The notes: generated by a model from the sequence alone, not told the origin. DNA of 64,000 nucleotides from an uncultured Prevotella sp. (GCA_945873145.1 CAMCBZ010000005.1:1-64000), one strand, 5' to 3'; counted from the first letter of the stretch, positions 24,346-33,961 are shown. Numbers and translations are program-made.

Positions 24346-25293
24346 ATGGCAAGAATATATAAGCAGATCACAGACCTGATTGGTCATACACCTCTGGTCG
24401 AACTCAACAAATACTCAGCCCTGCGCGGCCTGGAGACTCCGGTGCTGGCCAAGGTAGAGTTCTTTAACCCCGGCGGCAGCGTGAAGGACCGCATCGCCCT
24501 GGCAATGATCGAGGCCGCTGAGCGCGACGGTAAACTCAAGCCAGGAGCAACGATCATCGAGCCGACCAGTGGCAACACGGGTGTAGGCTTGGCCTTGGTG
24601 TCAGCCGTGAAGGGCTATAAGCTCATCCTTACCATGCCCGAGACGATGAGCATCGAGCGCCGCAACCTGGTGAAGGCTTATGGCGCACAGGTGAAGCTCA
24701 CCAGTGGCAAGGACGGCATGCCGGGTGCCATCAAGGCTGCTGAGGAACTGCGTGACTCCATCCCCGGTTCGGTCATCCTTGAGCAGTTTGAGAATCCCGC
24801 CAACCCGCAGAAGCACTATGAGACGACAGGTGTGGAGATCTGGGACGACACCGACGGCAAGGTTGACATCTTCGTGGCTGGTGTGGGCACTGGCGGAACG
24901 ATCTCCGGTATCGGTCGCAGACTGAAGGAGAAGAACCCCAACGTGAAGGTTATCGCTGTGGAGCCCACTACATCACCGGTGCTCAATGGCGGCAAGCCCG
25001 GACCGCATAAGATTCAGGGTATCGGCGCTGGCTTCGTGCCAAAGACCTACGATCCGAAGGTCATCGACGAGGTGTTTGACGTGGACAACGACGCTGCCAT
25101 CCTCGCCGGCCGCCAGCTGGCCCAGCAAGAGGGACTGCTCGTAGGTATCTCTTCCGGTGCGGCCGCATACGCAGCCACGGAGATTGCCAAGCGTCCTGAG
25201 AACAAGGGCAAGACGATTGTGGCTCTGTTGCCCGATACGGGTGAGCGCTATCTCTCCACAGTGCTCTACGCCTTCGAGGAGTATCCGCTTTAA
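24346..25293 (+). CDS. cysK: cysteine synthase A
   Basis: A 315-residue PLP enzyme making cysteine from O-acetylserine and sulfide. The PLP lysine lies in NPGGSVKDRIA at about 41-51, the substrate loop is EPTSGNTGVGLA, the phosphate loop GVGTGGTISGIG, and the C-terminal ISSGAAAYAA and LPDTGERYLST blocks are intact. The protein begins MARIYKQITDLIGHTPLVEL, the normal start. It is next to metY, so both sulfide-using enzymes are likely expressed together. Confidence 0.95.
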   Translation: MARIYKQITDLIGHTPLVELNKYSALRGLETPVLAKVEFFNPGGSVKDRIALAMIEAAERDGKLKPGATIIEPTSGNTGVGLALVSAVKGYKLILTMPETMSIERRNLVKAYGAQVKLTSGKDGMPGAIKAAEELRDSIPGSVILEQFENPANPQKHYETTGVEIWDDTDGKVDIFVAGVGTGGTISGIGRRLKEKNPNVKVIAVEPTTSPVLNGGKPGPHKIQGIGAGFVPKTYDPKVIDEVFDVDNDAAILAGRQLAQQEGLLVGISSGAAAYAATEIAKRPENKGKTIVALLPDTGERYLSTVLYAFEEYPL

Positions 25294-25331
25294 CGACTAC
25301 GTTTTCTCGTTTGCATCATTGCATACATTTT

Positions 25332-25385
25332 AGGCCCGCTGCCTGATGTCCCACTTCCAGGGGACAAGGCGGTGGGCCTTTTTCA
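25332..25385 (+). terminator. terminator after cysK
   Basis: AGGCCC at 25332 pairs with GGGCCT near 25374-25379, with internal GCCT/GGC and GTCCC/GGGAC pairing, followed by TTTTTC. Confidence 0.8.
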
Positions 25386-25520
25386 ATGTTGAATGATGAG
25401 TGATGAGTGATGAATTGGTGCGGGAGGAAGTGATGGATTGAATACCTAAAAGACGAGAACAATGCGAATAGAAACAATCAAATAGGCGTGTTTTTATCGA
25501 AAAAAACGTTGCCTGTTAAT

Positions 25521-25612
25521 GGTCAAACGTTCGTTGGACGATAGGTCAAACGTTCGTTTGACTTTAGGTACAACGTTCGTTTGACCATACGTCCAACGTT
25601 CGTTTGACCATC
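25521..25612. repeat. four-copy palindromic array with exact 23-bp period (first locus)
   Basis: AACGTTCGTT occurs at 25525, 25548, 25571 and 25594, each 23 bases apart. The best unit, GTCAAACGTTCGTTTGAC, is an inverted repeat (7-bp arms, 4-base loop). An array with the same period and the same GTCAAAC/GTTTGAC arms is found at 48968. The surrounding 25386-25520 and 25613-25710 hold no recognised gene. Confidence 0.9.
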
Positions 25613-25710
25613 ATTAGATAACACTTTTTGCATGTTTAGTCGTGCTATTCAATGCGTCGGAAGACCATTTTAAGCCTATACAAGGACGAAAAATCATGCG
25701 TAGAGAACCA

Positions 25711-25747
25711 AAAAAGGCACTGACAGAAATGCTGTCAGTGCCTTTTT
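25711..25747. terminator. terminator after nhaD
   Basis: A 16-bp perfect stem (25711-25726 with 25732-25747) with A and T runs on the two sides, 23 bases beyond the nhaD stop codon on the minus strand. Confidence 0.88.
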
Positions 25748-25770
25748 GAGGATATAGCTTAAAGCTTTGA

Positions 25771-27132
25771 TTATGCGGGAGTGACCATGATGAATGTGCG
25801 GATGATCCAGTAGCAGAAGATGCCGCCTAAATAGCCTAAGGCTGCGATCCAGCTCACATGCTTCATGTACCAGCCAAAGGTGATCTTCTCCAGTCCCATG
25901 ACCACGACGCCGGCAGCGGATCCGATGATGAGCATGGAACCACCCACACCGGCACAGTAGGCGAGCAACTGCCAGAAGATGCCGTCAACGGCCATGTCGC
26001 CCGTAGGAGCTACTGGGTACATGCCCATGCAGCCAGCCACCAATGGCACGTTGTCAACAATGCTCGACAGCACGCCGATGATGCCCGTCACAGCGTAGTG
26101 GTTGCCGTCGAAGGCAACATTCAGTCCTTTTCCGATCGTTGTCAGTACACCTGTCTGCTCCAGACTGGCCACAGCCATGAGGATACCCAGGAAGAAGAGA
26201 ATGGTCGACATGTCGATGCGGTGGAGCAGGTTGACCACACGCTTCTTGGTTCCGTGAGTCTCATAAGAAGTGGCGAGACCGCGGTAGAACAGCTCCGTGG
26301 TAATCCACAGCACGCTGAGCACGAGCATGATGCCAACAAATGGTGGTAAACCTGTAATGCCTTTGAAGACGGGAACAAACATCAGACCGCCCACACCGAT
26401 GCAGAACACGGCGGCACGCTGGCGGTGACCTAACTCCTGCTCTTCTGTCTCCACAGGGGCGTCGGGGCTGTCAATGTCCTCCAAGTCGCCGTGGAGCGAG
26501 TATTGCAGGACAAAGGCCGGGATGACCATCGACACGATAGAGGGAATCGTGATCTCGGAGAGCACGCCCAAGGCTGTGATGACGCCTTTGTTCCACAGCA
26601 TGATTGTCGTCACGTCGCCGATGGGCGAGAAAGCGCCACCGGAGTTAGCGGCAATGATGACGAGAGAGGCATAGATGATGCGGTCCTTGTGCTCTTTGAC
26701 GAGTTTGCGCAGGATCATGATCATTACGATGCTCGTGGTGAGGTTGTCAAGGATGGCAGAGAGGAAGAACGTCAGGAAGGCGATGCGCCACAGCAGTGTG
26801 CGCTTGCCTTTGCTCTTCATCACGCCACGTACCCAGTTAAACCCGCCGTTCTGGTCCACGATCTCCACGATCGTCATGGCACCCATGAGGAAGAACAGCG
26901 TTGTGGAGGTGTCGCCTAAGTGCTCGGTGATGGCCGTGCCGGCCTTGTTGATGAGTTCCTGACCGCTGAATCCCGGCAGATAGCTGCCCGGATCGATCAT
27001 GAACAACGTCCAGCAGACCACAAACATCAGCAAGGCTACGGCTGCTTTGTTGACTTTCGTCACGCTCTCCAAGGCTATGAACAGATAGCCCACGCAGAAC
27101 ATGACGACAATTGCGATAGTTAATGTTGACAT
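25771..27132 (-). CDS. nhaD: sodium:proton antiporter NhaD
   Basis: A 453-residue inner-membrane protein of the ArsB/NhaD superfamily with about twelve hydrophobic segments, exchanging sodium for protons. Typical family blocks are LGDTSTTLFFLMGAMTIVEIVDQNGGF, AILDNLTTSIVMIMIL, ANSGGAFSPIGDVTTIMLW and the mirrored SSIVDNVPLVAGCMGMY, where the DNxTT/DNVP pair and the SPIGD motif are signatures. Monocistronic: it has its own promoter and terminator. Confidence 0.92.
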   Translation of the reverse strand: MSTLTIAIVVMFCVGYLFIALESVTKVNKAAVALLMFVVCWTLFMIDPGSYLPGFSGQELINKAGTAITEHLGDTSTTLFFLMGAMTIVEIVDQNGGFNWVRGVMKSKGKRTLLWRIAFLTFFLSAILDNLTTSIVMIMILRKLVKEHKDRIIYASLVIIAANSGGAFSPIGDVTTIMLWNKGVITALGVLSEITIPSIVSMVIPAFVLQYSLHGDLEDIDSPDAPVETEEQELGHRQRAAVFCIGVGGLMFVPVFKGITGLPPFVGIMLVLSVLWITTELFYRGLATSYETHGTKKRVVNLLHRIDMSTILFFLGILMAVASLEQTGVLTTIGKGLNVAFDGNHYAVTGIIGVLSSIVDNVPLVAGCMGMYPVAPTGDMAVDGIFWQLLAYCAGVGGSMLIIGSAAGVVVMGLEKITFGWYMKHVSWIAALGYLGGIFCYWIIRTFIMVTPA

Positions 27133-27178
27133 AAGCGTTTCGTTTTTATGCTTTCTCTGTAATATAGTTAACCAAGTG

Positions 27179-27186
27179 CAAAGATA
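27179..27186 (-). promoter_or_regulatory. -7 box of nhaD
   Basis: TATCTTTG on the minus strand, 46 bases before the nhaD start. Confidence 0.7.
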
Positions 27187-27204
27187 ATCATTTTTCTAAA
27201 AGCA

Positions 27205-27242
27205 AGAGGCGAAAAAGCCAAATATTATGCTTTTTCGCCTCT
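27205..27242 (-). terminator. terminator of the rsfS-ftsH-cdsA-dnaG operon
   Basis: 14-bp arms AGAGGCGAAAAAGC (27205-27218) and its complement (27229-27242), 19 bases past the stop codon of the arginase-like gene. Confidence 0.8.
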
Positions 27243-27261
27243 ATTGTTTCTGTTTTGTCAT

Positions 27262-28014
27262 TTATCCGTTCACTGCGTCGAGGATCGTCTCGTTGGCAAG
27301 GCTGTCGATGGTGGCGGCGTGCTCTGCCTCAAAGAGACTGTGCATAGTGGCAAACTCGCCGCAGACGTCGATGCCAATCATCTGTTTGGTGTCCATGAGC
27401 AGGGTGACGAGCCGATGCAGTTCTGCAAGGGTCATGTGGCCCTGATCCCAGTTGGTGACTGCCGAGGAAGGGTCGAGGACGTCTTTGTCGATGGAGAGAT
27501 AGATGGGTCCCGTCTCTCGCAAGGGCACCTTACCTCTCAGCAAGAGTCTGAAATCGGTAGGACTAACTGTGCTTACCTTGCTCAGATAGGGTAGGGGCAC
27601 ATCCTTGTAAGCCTCGCGGTGCGGGCCGATGATGATGACCTTTTTCAGGTATCGGTTTTCCCGGATCACTGCGTCGACCCAGTCACCGCAGGTCAGTGCG
27701 TAGCGTACCTGCGGCAGTTGCATGTCGGTGTGGTGGTCGACGAGCACGAGCGTGAAGGGCTCTTTGATTTTGTCGGTCCACAGTTTGGTCATGTAGTGAT
27801 AGTCACCAGAGTCGATGAAGTGAATGCCGCGTGGCCCCAACAGGCGTATGCGTTGGTTGATGATGCGGGCACTCTGATGGGTCAGAACACAATCAGTACC
27901 GTGAAGGTCGGTACAGTCGATGTGCAGGAAGTCGTGGTTGTGGGCGAAGGTTTCCAATTGATAAGCCCCGGAAAAGTTCATGACCACGACAGGTGCTTTC
28001 TCAATTCTTCTCAT
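27262..28014 (-). CDS. arginase/ureohydrolase-fold family protein
   Basis: A 250-residue protein from ATG 28014 (MRRIEKAPVVVMNFSG); starting further up would overlap dnaG. The binuclear metal site of the arginase fold can be read: GDYHYM (in place of GGDHS), VDHHTD and SIDKDVLDP, with the Asp/His ligands of all three motifs conserved. It is shorter than true arginases and agmatinases and lacks an obvious guanidino-substrate signature, so the substrate is unknown. It begins 19 bases after dnaG and ends at the operon terminator. Location behind replication and cell-envelope genes says little of its function. Confidence 0.8.
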   Translation of the reverse strand: MRRIEKAPVVVMNFSGAYQLETFAHNHDFLHIDCTDLHGTDCVLTHQSARIINQRIRLLGPRGIHFIDSGDYHYMTKLWTDKIKEPFTLVLVDHHTDMQLPQVRYALTCGDWVDAVIRENRYLKKVIIIGPHREAYKDVPLPYLSKVSTVSPTDFRLLLRGKVPLRETGPIYLSIDKDVLDPSSAVTNWDQGHMTLAELHRLVTLLMDTKQMIGIDVCGEFATMHSLFEAEHAATIDSLANETILDAVNG

Positions 28015-28033
28015 TCTGAATGAAAGATATTGG

Positions 28034-30007
28034 TTAAAGGATGATGTTGCTGCCGAGTTGTTTGGCAAGGGCGTTGCGCATGGTCTGCAGCTGTTGGTAT
28101 CGGGCCATCAGCTCTTTGAGCTTGCCGATGTCCTTCGTGCTTTGCGCGATCTCGGCCTGTACCTGTTTTAGTTGTGCCTCGACATAGTCCTTGCGGAAGT
28201 CGAGCATCAGGTGCATGGCCTGGTTGCGCAGGTCGTCGGTCTCGTTTTCCATGCGCTGCTCCAGCTCCTCCTTGTTTTTCGGTGCTTCCTCTTTCTCGAT
28301 GAGATGATACTTGTCGGCTGTCATGTCGGCGGCAAGCTGTGCGATGGCGATGTCGTCGTGGTGGAGAAAGTAAGGCTCCGCCTTGAATCCCGGTTCGGTG
28401 CTTTTCTGCGCTGCCTCTTGCAGAATGCGGTTGTAGACTTCGCTTTGGAACGAGAGGCTGTCGGTGGTGAGGCTGTAGTGGATATACTGCGCCACGGTGA
28501 GCGAGTGGAGCTGTCCCTCGTCATCCTCGACGTTGTTGAGGATGATATGCTCGCCATGCTTGATGATGAGCTGAATGATCATGCTCTCCACCTGCGTAGC
28601 CTGCACCTGTGGCGTGACCGGCATCGATGGCTGTGACACGGGTGCTTGTGCGGGAGCAGGAATGTCGCCGGGGACAGCAGCGCCCGCAGCGCCGCTCTTG
28701 CGGCTGCGGATGAAGTTGTTCATCTGATTGATGAGGGTAGCCTCACCGATGCCGATGCGCTGTGAGCAGTCATGGATGTAGGTGTCGCGGAGAATCTGGT
28801 TGGGAACCATCGACACCGACTGTACGATGGAGCTGATGGCGTCGGCGCGCTTCTTCGGGTCTTTCTCTCCGCGCAGCATCAGGTCGGTCTTGAACTGTAT
28901 GAAGTCAGCCGAGTGCTCCTCGATGTATTTCCGGAAGTCGGCGGCAGAGTGGGATCGTGAGAACTCGTCGGGATCCTGGCCGTCGGGCAACAACAGCACC
29001 TTGAGGTTCATGCCCTCGGAGAGCAGCATGTCGGTGCCTCGGAGAGCAGCGTGTATGCCGGCGGCGTCGCCGTCGTAGATGAGCGTGATGTTCGAAGTGA
29101 AGCGATGGAGCGTGTGGATCTGGTGCAGGCTGAGAGCAGTGCCTGAGTTGGCCACCACGTTCTCAATGCCGCATTGGTGCATGGCGATGACGTCGGCCTG
29201 CCCTTCAACCATGAACACGCGATCCTCCTTGGCAATGGCGCGTTTGGCCTGCCAGATGCCGTAGAGCTCGTGGTCCTTATGAAAGATGTCGCTGTCGGGC
29301 GAGTTGACGTATTTTTGATTGACGCCTTTTGTGCGACTGTCGAGCACGCGGGCCGTGAAGCCCACAACCTTTCCGCTCACGCCAATCCAGGGGAAGACCA
29401 CGCGGCCGGCGTAGCGGTCGATGAGCTCACCGCGGTCGGTGCGATAGCAGATGCCGGTCTTGAGCAGAAACTCCTCTTTGTAGCCTTTCTGCAGGGCGGC
29501 ATGGGCCAGGGCATGGCGGTCAGAAACGTCGAAACCCAACTGAAACTTTCGGATGATGTCGTCGCGGAAGCCACGGCTACGGAAATACTGCATGCCGATA
29601 GCCACACCGTCGGCATGGTTGTGGAGCAAGTCCTCGAAGTATTTCGAAGCCCATTCGTTGACGATGAACATCGACTCGCGCTGGCTCTGCTCCTCCTTTT
29701 CCTTGCTGGAGAGCTCGCGCTCGTGGATTTCGATGTGGTATTTGTTGGCCAGCCAGCGCAGTGCCTCTGGATAGGTCATCTGCTCGTGCTCCATGATAAA
29801 CGACACAGCGTTGCCACCCTTGCCACAGCCGAAGCAGTGGCAGGTGCCACGGGCGGGAGAGACATAGAACGAAGGTGTCTTCTCGTTGTGGAACGGGCAG
29901 AGACCTTTGTAGTTGGCGCCCGAGCGCTTGAGCGTGACAAACTCCGAGACCACGTCCACGATGTTGGCGGCCTCTTTGATTCTCTCTACTGTCTGACGGT
30001 CAATCAT
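28034..30007 (-). CDS. dnaG: DNA primase
   Basis: A 657-residue primase that makes RNA primers at the replication fork. The CHC2 zinc ribbon is at the N-terminus (Cys37, His40, Cys58, Cys61), and the TOPRIM core has VEGQADVIAMHQ with the catalytic glutamate and IYDGDAAG with the DxD. Between them lies the FxGR-type AGRVVFPWIGVSGKVVGFTAR block. A ~250-residue C-terminal region ends in a coiled helical segment, the DnaB-interaction part, with a Pro/Ala/Gln-rich linker at about 420-450. It is co-transcribed with cdsA (9-base gap). Confidence 0.96.
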   Translation of the reverse strand: MIDRQTVERIKEAANIVDVVSEFVTLKRSGANYKGLCPFHNEKTPSFYVSPARGTCHCFGCGKGGNAVSFIMEHEQMTYPEALRWLANKYHIEIHERELSSKEKEEQSQRESMFIVNEWASKYFEDLLHNHADGVAIGMQYFRSRGFRDDIIRKFQLGFDVSDRHALAHAALQKGYKEEFLLKTGICYRTDRGELIDRYAGRVVFPWIGVSGKVVGFTARVLDSRTKGVNQKYVNSPDSDIFHKDHELYGIWQAKRAIAKEDRVFMVEGQADVIAMHQCGIENVVANSGTALSLHQIHTLHRFTSNITLIYDGDAAGIHAALRGTDMLLSEGMNLKVLLLPDGQDPDEFSRSHSAADFRKYIEEHSADFIQFKTDLMLRGEKDPKKRADAISSIVQSVSMVPNQILRDTYIHDCSQRIGIGEATLINQMNNFIRSRKSGAAGAAVPGDIPAPAQAPVSQPSMPVTPQVQATQVESMIIQLIIKHGEHIILNNVEDDEGQLHSLTVAQYIHYSLTTDSLSFQSEVYNRILQEAAQKSTEPGFKAEPYFLHHDDIAIAQLAADMTADKYHLIEKEEAPKNKEELEQRMENETDDLRNQAMHLMLDFRKDYVEAQLKQVQAEIAQSTKDIGKLKELMARYQQLQTMRNALAKQLGSNIIL

Positions 30008-30016
30008 GGTTCTGCG

Positions 30017-30883
30017 TTAGAAAGAGACGAGTGTATAGAGATACATCACGGCGGCGGGGATTGCCATCAGGCTGGAGTCGAAGCGGTCGAGCATGCCGCC
30101 GTGTCCCGGCAGGATCTTGCCGCTGTCCTTGATGCCCAAGGTGCGCTTGAAGAGACTCTCCACGAGATCGCCCCAAGTGCCAAAGACCACGACGACGAGA
30201 CCCAGTCCGGCCCATTGCCACTCGTTGAGTTGATGAGCCTGACCGTTGTTGGCGATCAGACCAATGACGAAGGCTGCGATGATCACGATAACACCGCCTC
30301 CGATGCTTCCCTCCCAGGTCTTACCCGGAGAGATGCGTGGGAAGAGCTTGTGCTTGCCCAGCAGGGAACCGGTGCAGTAGGCACCGGAGTCGTTGAGCCA
30401 AAGAAAGATGAAGACGCACAGCGGCAGGAGCATGTCGTAGTGCACGCCCGTTGCGTCGGCGTTGACCTCAAAGGCCAGTACGTTGATCAGTGACAGCGGC
30501 ATGGCAATGTACATCTGTCCCAGCATGGTGTAGGCCATGTCGGCTACCGCGTTCTTATTGCCGAGATAGAGTTCGGCTATCAGCAGGTAGACGATGCTGA
30601 GGATATAGGGCACCATCACTACGAAGTTGCTGACCAGGCCCGTGCGCCATCCGGCCACGGCAAGGAAGAAGTAGACACCGGCCACCGTGGAGATGAGACG
30701 GTTGACCTGCACGTCGGCAACGTAGTTGTTTACCAGTCCGGTGTACTCCCAAAGGGCGAGTGCCGTGATGAGGGCGAAGAGCGCCACCATGGTTGTGGGA
30801 GTGAGAAAACCAGCCACCATGACGATGACAAAGAGCACGCCTGTGATGGTGCGGATGATCAGATTGAGTTTTTTGTCGTTCAT
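30017..30883 (-). CDS. cdsA: phosphatidate cytidylyltransferase
   Basis: A 288-residue inner-membrane enzyme making CDP-diacylglycerol, the branch-point of phospholipid synthesis. Hydrophobic segments cover the first two-thirds. The CDP-diglyceride synthetase signature is near the end: NDSGAYCTGSLLGKHKLFPRISPGKTWEGS in pieces, then GDLVESLFKRTLGIKDSGKILPGHGGMLDRFDS, the Asp-rich catalytic block. It lies 73 bases behind ftsH. Confidence 0.95.
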   Translation of the reverse strand: MNDKKLNLIIRTITGVLFVIVMVAGFLTPTTMVALFALITALALWEYTGLVNNYVADVQVNRLISTVAGVYFFLAVAGWRTGLVSNFVVMVPYILSIVYLLIAELYLGNKNAVADMAYTMLGQMYIAMPLSLINVLAFEVNADATGVHYDMLLPLCVFIFLWLNDSGAYCTGSLLGKHKLFPRISPGKTWEGSIGGGVIVIIAAFVIGLIANNGQAHQLNEWQWAGLGLVVVVFGTWGDLVESLFKRTLGIKDSGKILPGHGGMLDRFDSSLMAIPAAVMYLYTLVSF

Positions 30884-30956
30884 CGTATTGTCGTTTAAGT
30901 TGTGTAATAGCGTATGGGCGCACCCGTGGAGGCGCGCCCATACCTTATTATATATA

Positions 30957-33071
30957 TTAGTCAGCTTGCTCAGCGTCGCCTTTCTTGTCAGTGTCGGCGT
31001 GCTGGTCAGCGTTTTCAGTTTGTTTCTGCTTTTCGGCAGCCTCGTGCTCGGCCTGAGCCTTCTTCACTTCGTCGGGCATATCCTCGAGTTTGGGCTCAGC
31101 AGCCTTGGCCTTTTCTGCCTCCAGCTTGTCGTTCTCTTCCATGAGTTCCTGCGAGCGGCTCACCCATGGACGCTTGCCAAAGATCTTCTCCACGTCCTCG
31201 GCATAGATGACCTCCTTGGAGAAGAGCAGGTCGGCCAGCTGTTTGTGACCTTCCTTGTGCTGCGTGAGGATGTTCTTGGCGCGCACATACTGCTCGTTGA
31301 TCATCTTCAGCACCTCGTCGTCCATGATCTTTGCGGTGGTCTCGCTATAGGGGCGCTGGAACTGATACTCCTGGTTGTTGTAGTAGCAGATGTTGGGGAG
31401 CTTGTCGCTCATACCCGCATAGGCTACCATGCCGTAGGCGCTCTTTGTGGCGCGCTCCAGGTCGTTCATGGCTCCGGTGGAGATATGTCCGGTGAAGAGG
31501 TCTTCGGCAGCACGGCCGCCTAAGAGGGCACACATCTCGTCGAGCATCTCCTCCTTGGTGGTGATGACACGCTCCTCGGGCAGGTACCAGGCAGCGCCGA
31601 GTGCCTGACCACGCGGTACGATGGTCACCTTGACCAATGGATTGGCGTGTTCGCAGAACCAGCTGATCGTGGCGTGTCCCGCCTCGTGGATAGCGATGGA
31701 GCGCTTCTCCTCGGTGGTCATCACCTTGGTCTTCTTCTCCAGACCGCCAATGATGCGGTCCACAGCGTCGAGGAAGTCCTGCTTGGTGACGAACTTCTTG
31801 TCGTGGCGGGCGGCGATCAGCGCGGCCTCGTTGCAGACGTTGGCGATGTCAGCACCGGAGAATCCCGGAGTCTGACGGGCCAGGAAGTCGATGTCGAGGC
31901 TGTCGTCGGTCTTCAGCGGCTTCAAGTGTACTTGGAAGATTGCCTTGCGCTCAGCCATGTCGGGCAGGTCGACGTGGATCTGACGGTCGAAACGTCCGGC
32001 ACGAAGCAACGCCTTGTCGAGCATGTCGACGCGGTTGGTGGCTGCCAGCACGATGACACCCGAGTTGGTGCCAAAGCCGTCCATCTCGGTGAGCAGGGCG
32101 TTGAGCGTGTTCTCGCGCTCGTCGTTGCCACCCATAGCGGGATTCTTTGAACGTGCACGTCCCACGGCATCGATCTCATCGATGAAGATGATGCACGGTG
32201 CTTTCTGCTTGGCTTGGGCGAAGACGTCGCGCACACGGCTGGCACCGACACCGACGAACATCTCCACGAAGTCGGAACCTGACATTGAGAAGAAAGGAAC
32301 ACCGGCCTCTCCGGCCACAGCTTTGGCAAGCAGAGTCTTACCTGTTCCCGGAGGTCCGATGAGCAGGGCTCCCTTAGGAATCTTTCCACCCAGGTCGGTA
32401 TATTTCTTCGGGTTCTTGAGGAACTCCACTATCTCCTGCACTTCCTGCTTGGCGCCTTCCTGTCCGGCGACGTCCTTGAAGGTGATGCCGAGCTCGCCGG
32501 CTTTCTCATAGAGCTTTGCTTTGCTCTTGCCTACGCTGAACACACCACCGGCACCGCCTGTGCCGCCGCCCATGCGCCGGCCGATGAACCACATCAGCAC
32601 GAAGAAGATGATCAGTGGCGAGAGATTGATGATCAGCGACATGATGTCGCTGGTCTTGGCGTTGTCGTAGCTGTAGCTGGCAAACTTGCCTTTGGCCTGC
32701 TCGGCAGCCAAGTACTTGTCGAGCTCATCGACGGAGCCGAATTCCACGTTGACATAGGGGTCGTTGCCCGTCTGCTGTGCACTCTGCTGGAATACGTCTT
32801 GGATATACTTAGGCTTGACGTACATCTTCAGCGTGTTGTCGTTTTTGTTGACGACGATGCGCTGGGCGTAGCCCTTCTCCACGTAAGTCTTGAAGTCGCT
32901 GTATTTGGCATCCTTGCTCGTGCCGGCAGCCTTGGCCAGGGAGTCGCCTCCACCGGTGAAGAAGAGCACGGCAAGGCCAATGAGCACGATGATGTAGATC
33001 CAGTTCATGTTGAACCGGGGCATCTTCGGCTGATTGTTGCGCCTTGGAAATTGATTGCTGTTTCTGTCCAT
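30957..33071 (-). CDS. ftsH: ATP-dependent zinc metalloprotease FtsH
   Basis: A 704-residue membrane-anchored AAA protease that degrades misfolded and short-lived membrane proteins. Membrane segments are at about 23-40 and 143-164, bracketing a periplasmic domain. Walker A is GPPGTGKT at 239-246, Walker B IIFIDEID, second-region-of-homology arginines in LRAGRFDR, and the zinc site HEAGH at 462-466. The C-terminal ~60 residues are a charged, Glu/Lys/Ala-rich tail. It follows rsfS by 49 bases. Confidence 0.97.
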   Translation of the reverse strand: MDRNSNQFPRRNNQPKMPRFNMNWIYIIVLIGLAVLFFTGGGDSLAKAAGTSKDAKYSDFKTYVEKGYAQRIVVNKNDNTLKMYVKPKYIQDVFQQSAQQTGNDPYVNVEFGSVDELDKYLAAEQAKGKFASYSYDNAKTSDIMSLIINLSPLIIFFVLMWFIGRRMGGGTGGAGGVFSVGKSKAKLYEKAGELGITFKDVAGQEGAKQEVQEIVEFLKNPKKYTDLGGKIPKGALLIGPPGTGKTLLAKAVAGEAGVPFFSMSGSDFVEMFVGVGASRVRDVFAQAKQKAPCIIFIDEIDAVGRARSKNPAMGGNDERENTLNALLTEMDGFGTNSGVIVLAATNRVDMLDKALLRAGRFDRQIHVDLPDMAERKAIFQVHLKPLKTDDSLDIDFLARQTPGFSGADIANVCNEAALIAARHDKKFVTKQDFLDAVDRIIGGLEKKTKVMTTEEKRSIAIHEAGHATISWFCEHANPLVKVTIVPRGQALGAAWYLPEERVITTKEEMLDEMCALLGGRAAEDLFTGHISTGAMNDLERATKSAYGMVAYAGMSDKLPNICYYNNQEYQFQRPYSETTAKIMDDEVLKMINEQYVRAKNILTQHKEGHKQLADLLFSKEVIYAEDVEKIFGKRPWVSRSQELMEENDKLEAEKAKAAEPKLEDMPDEVKKAQAEHEAAEKQKQTENADQHADTDKKGDAEQAD

Positions 33072-33120
33072 TTCTGAGGAGTAGAATTGTTATGTATGTT
33101 AGGATTGTCTTGTCTGTCGT

Positions 33121-33480
33121 TTAGTCCACGTCGGGCAGTTCGGTGAGCTTGGCGTCCTCCCAGAGGTTCTCCAGGTCGTAGAACTCCCGTGTCTCCGGCA
33201 TGAAGATATGCACGAGCACGTCGACATAGTCGATCGCCACCCATTGGTTGTTGCCCAGTCCGTTGACATTTACGGGTTTTTCGCCCGCTTCCTTTCGGCA
33301 GATGTCGCCTACGCTTTCGGCGATAGCCTCCACCTGTGTGGGCGAGTTGCCCTGGCAGATGACAAAGTAGTTGGCGATGGCGCCGTCGATGTGGCGGAGG
33401 TCAGCAATGACGATGTGCTGTCCTTTCTTCTCTTGTATGCCCTTGGTGATGGACTTTACGAGATTTGTTGCTTCTGTCAT
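33121..33480 (-). CDS. rsfS: ribosome silencing factor RsfS
   Basis: A 119-residue protein that binds L14 of the large ribosomal subunit and prevents subunit joining in stationary phase. The family blocks DLRHIDGAIANYFVICQGNS and WVAIDYVDVLVHIFMPETREFYDLENLW are intact. It is the first gene of the rsfS-ftsH-cdsA-dnaG unit, with a -7 box 54 bases upstream. Confidence 0.93.
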   Translation of the reverse strand: MTEATNLVKSITKGIQEKKGQHIVIADLRHIDGAIANYFVICQGNSPTQVEAIAESVGDICRKEAGEKPVNVNGLGNNQWVAIDYVDVLVHIFMPETREFYDLENLWEDAKLTELPDVD

Positions 33481-33534
33481 GTATCAGTTTAAACTTGGTA
33501 TACCTTATTAATAATATATATATGATTCAAAATG

Positions 33535-33542
33535 CAAAGATA
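33535..33542 (-). promoter_or_regulatory. -7 box of the rsfS-ftsH-cdsA-dnaG operon
   Basis: TATCTTTG on the minus strand. The leader to the rsfS start contains an AT-rich stretch with ATTAATAAGGTA at about 33500-33511, a word seen upstream of several other genes. Confidence 0.7.
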
Positions 33543-33688
33543 CGTGATATTATCGAAAGAGAGTAGTCTTTCGATGTTTATTTGATATTTTTTAGGAAGA
33601 AAGAGTGAGATATGGAGAGCATGAGAGGGTGGGAAAAGGTAGCAAAAGAGAGAAAAATGCGTTTTTTATAAAAAAAGTCGGCAAAAGT

Positions 33689-33719
33689 TTTGGCGTTTCA
33701 AAAAAAGTCCGTACCTTTG
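33689..33719 (+). promoter_or_regulatory. consensus promoter of tRNA-Gln
   Basis: TTTG at 33689-33692, then exactly 19 bases, then TACCTTTG at 33712-33719: a full match to the Bacteroidetes TTTG-N19-TAnnTTTG promoter. Confidence 0.85.
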
Positions 33720-33767
33720 CACTCGCAATACAGAAGTAAGGGTGTTGCTTCTAAAGCAATTGAAAAT

Positions 33768-33838
33768 TGGGATATGGTGTAATGGTAACACAACAGATTC
33801 TGGTCCTGTTTTTCCTGGTTCGAGTCCGGGTATCCCAA
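33768..33838 (+). tRNA. tRNA-Gln (anticodon CTG)
   Basis: TGGGATA (33768-33774) pairs with TATCCCA (33831-33837). The D arm is GTGT/ACAC around AATGGTA. The anticodon loop is TTCTGGT, giving anticodon CTG, with one A-C mismatch at the foot of the stem. The T arm reads CCTGG TTCGAGT CCGGG. The TGGG start is typical for glutamine tRNAs. CA follows the discriminator but a full CCA is not encoded. Confidence 0.9.
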
Positions 33839-33844
33839 CAAAAG

Positions 33845-33880
33845 AGTCGCTGAATAGCTTTGCTGTTCGGCGATTTTTTT
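33845..33880 (+). terminator. terminator after tRNA-Gln
   Basis: A 14-bp stem with G-U pairs (33845-33858 with 33862-33875), then a run of T. Confidence 0.8.
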
Positions 33881-33922
33881 TGTATCTGCCTCAGTGAGAA
33901 TGAGGGGCAAGAAGGGAGGGAG

Positions 33923-33942
33923 CGTCACGATATATCGTGACG
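33923..33942. repeat. palindromic element copy D
   Basis: CGTCACGATATATCGTGACG is a perfect 20-bp palindrome, followed directly by AACAGAACTCCCC, the same downstream word as copies A and C. Confidence 0.65.
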
Positions 33943-33961
33943 AACAGAACTCCCCCTCGCT

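Noticed and set aside
33698..33928. 76-codon minus-strand frame
   Set aside because: It lies across the tRNA-Gln gene and its promoter and terminator.
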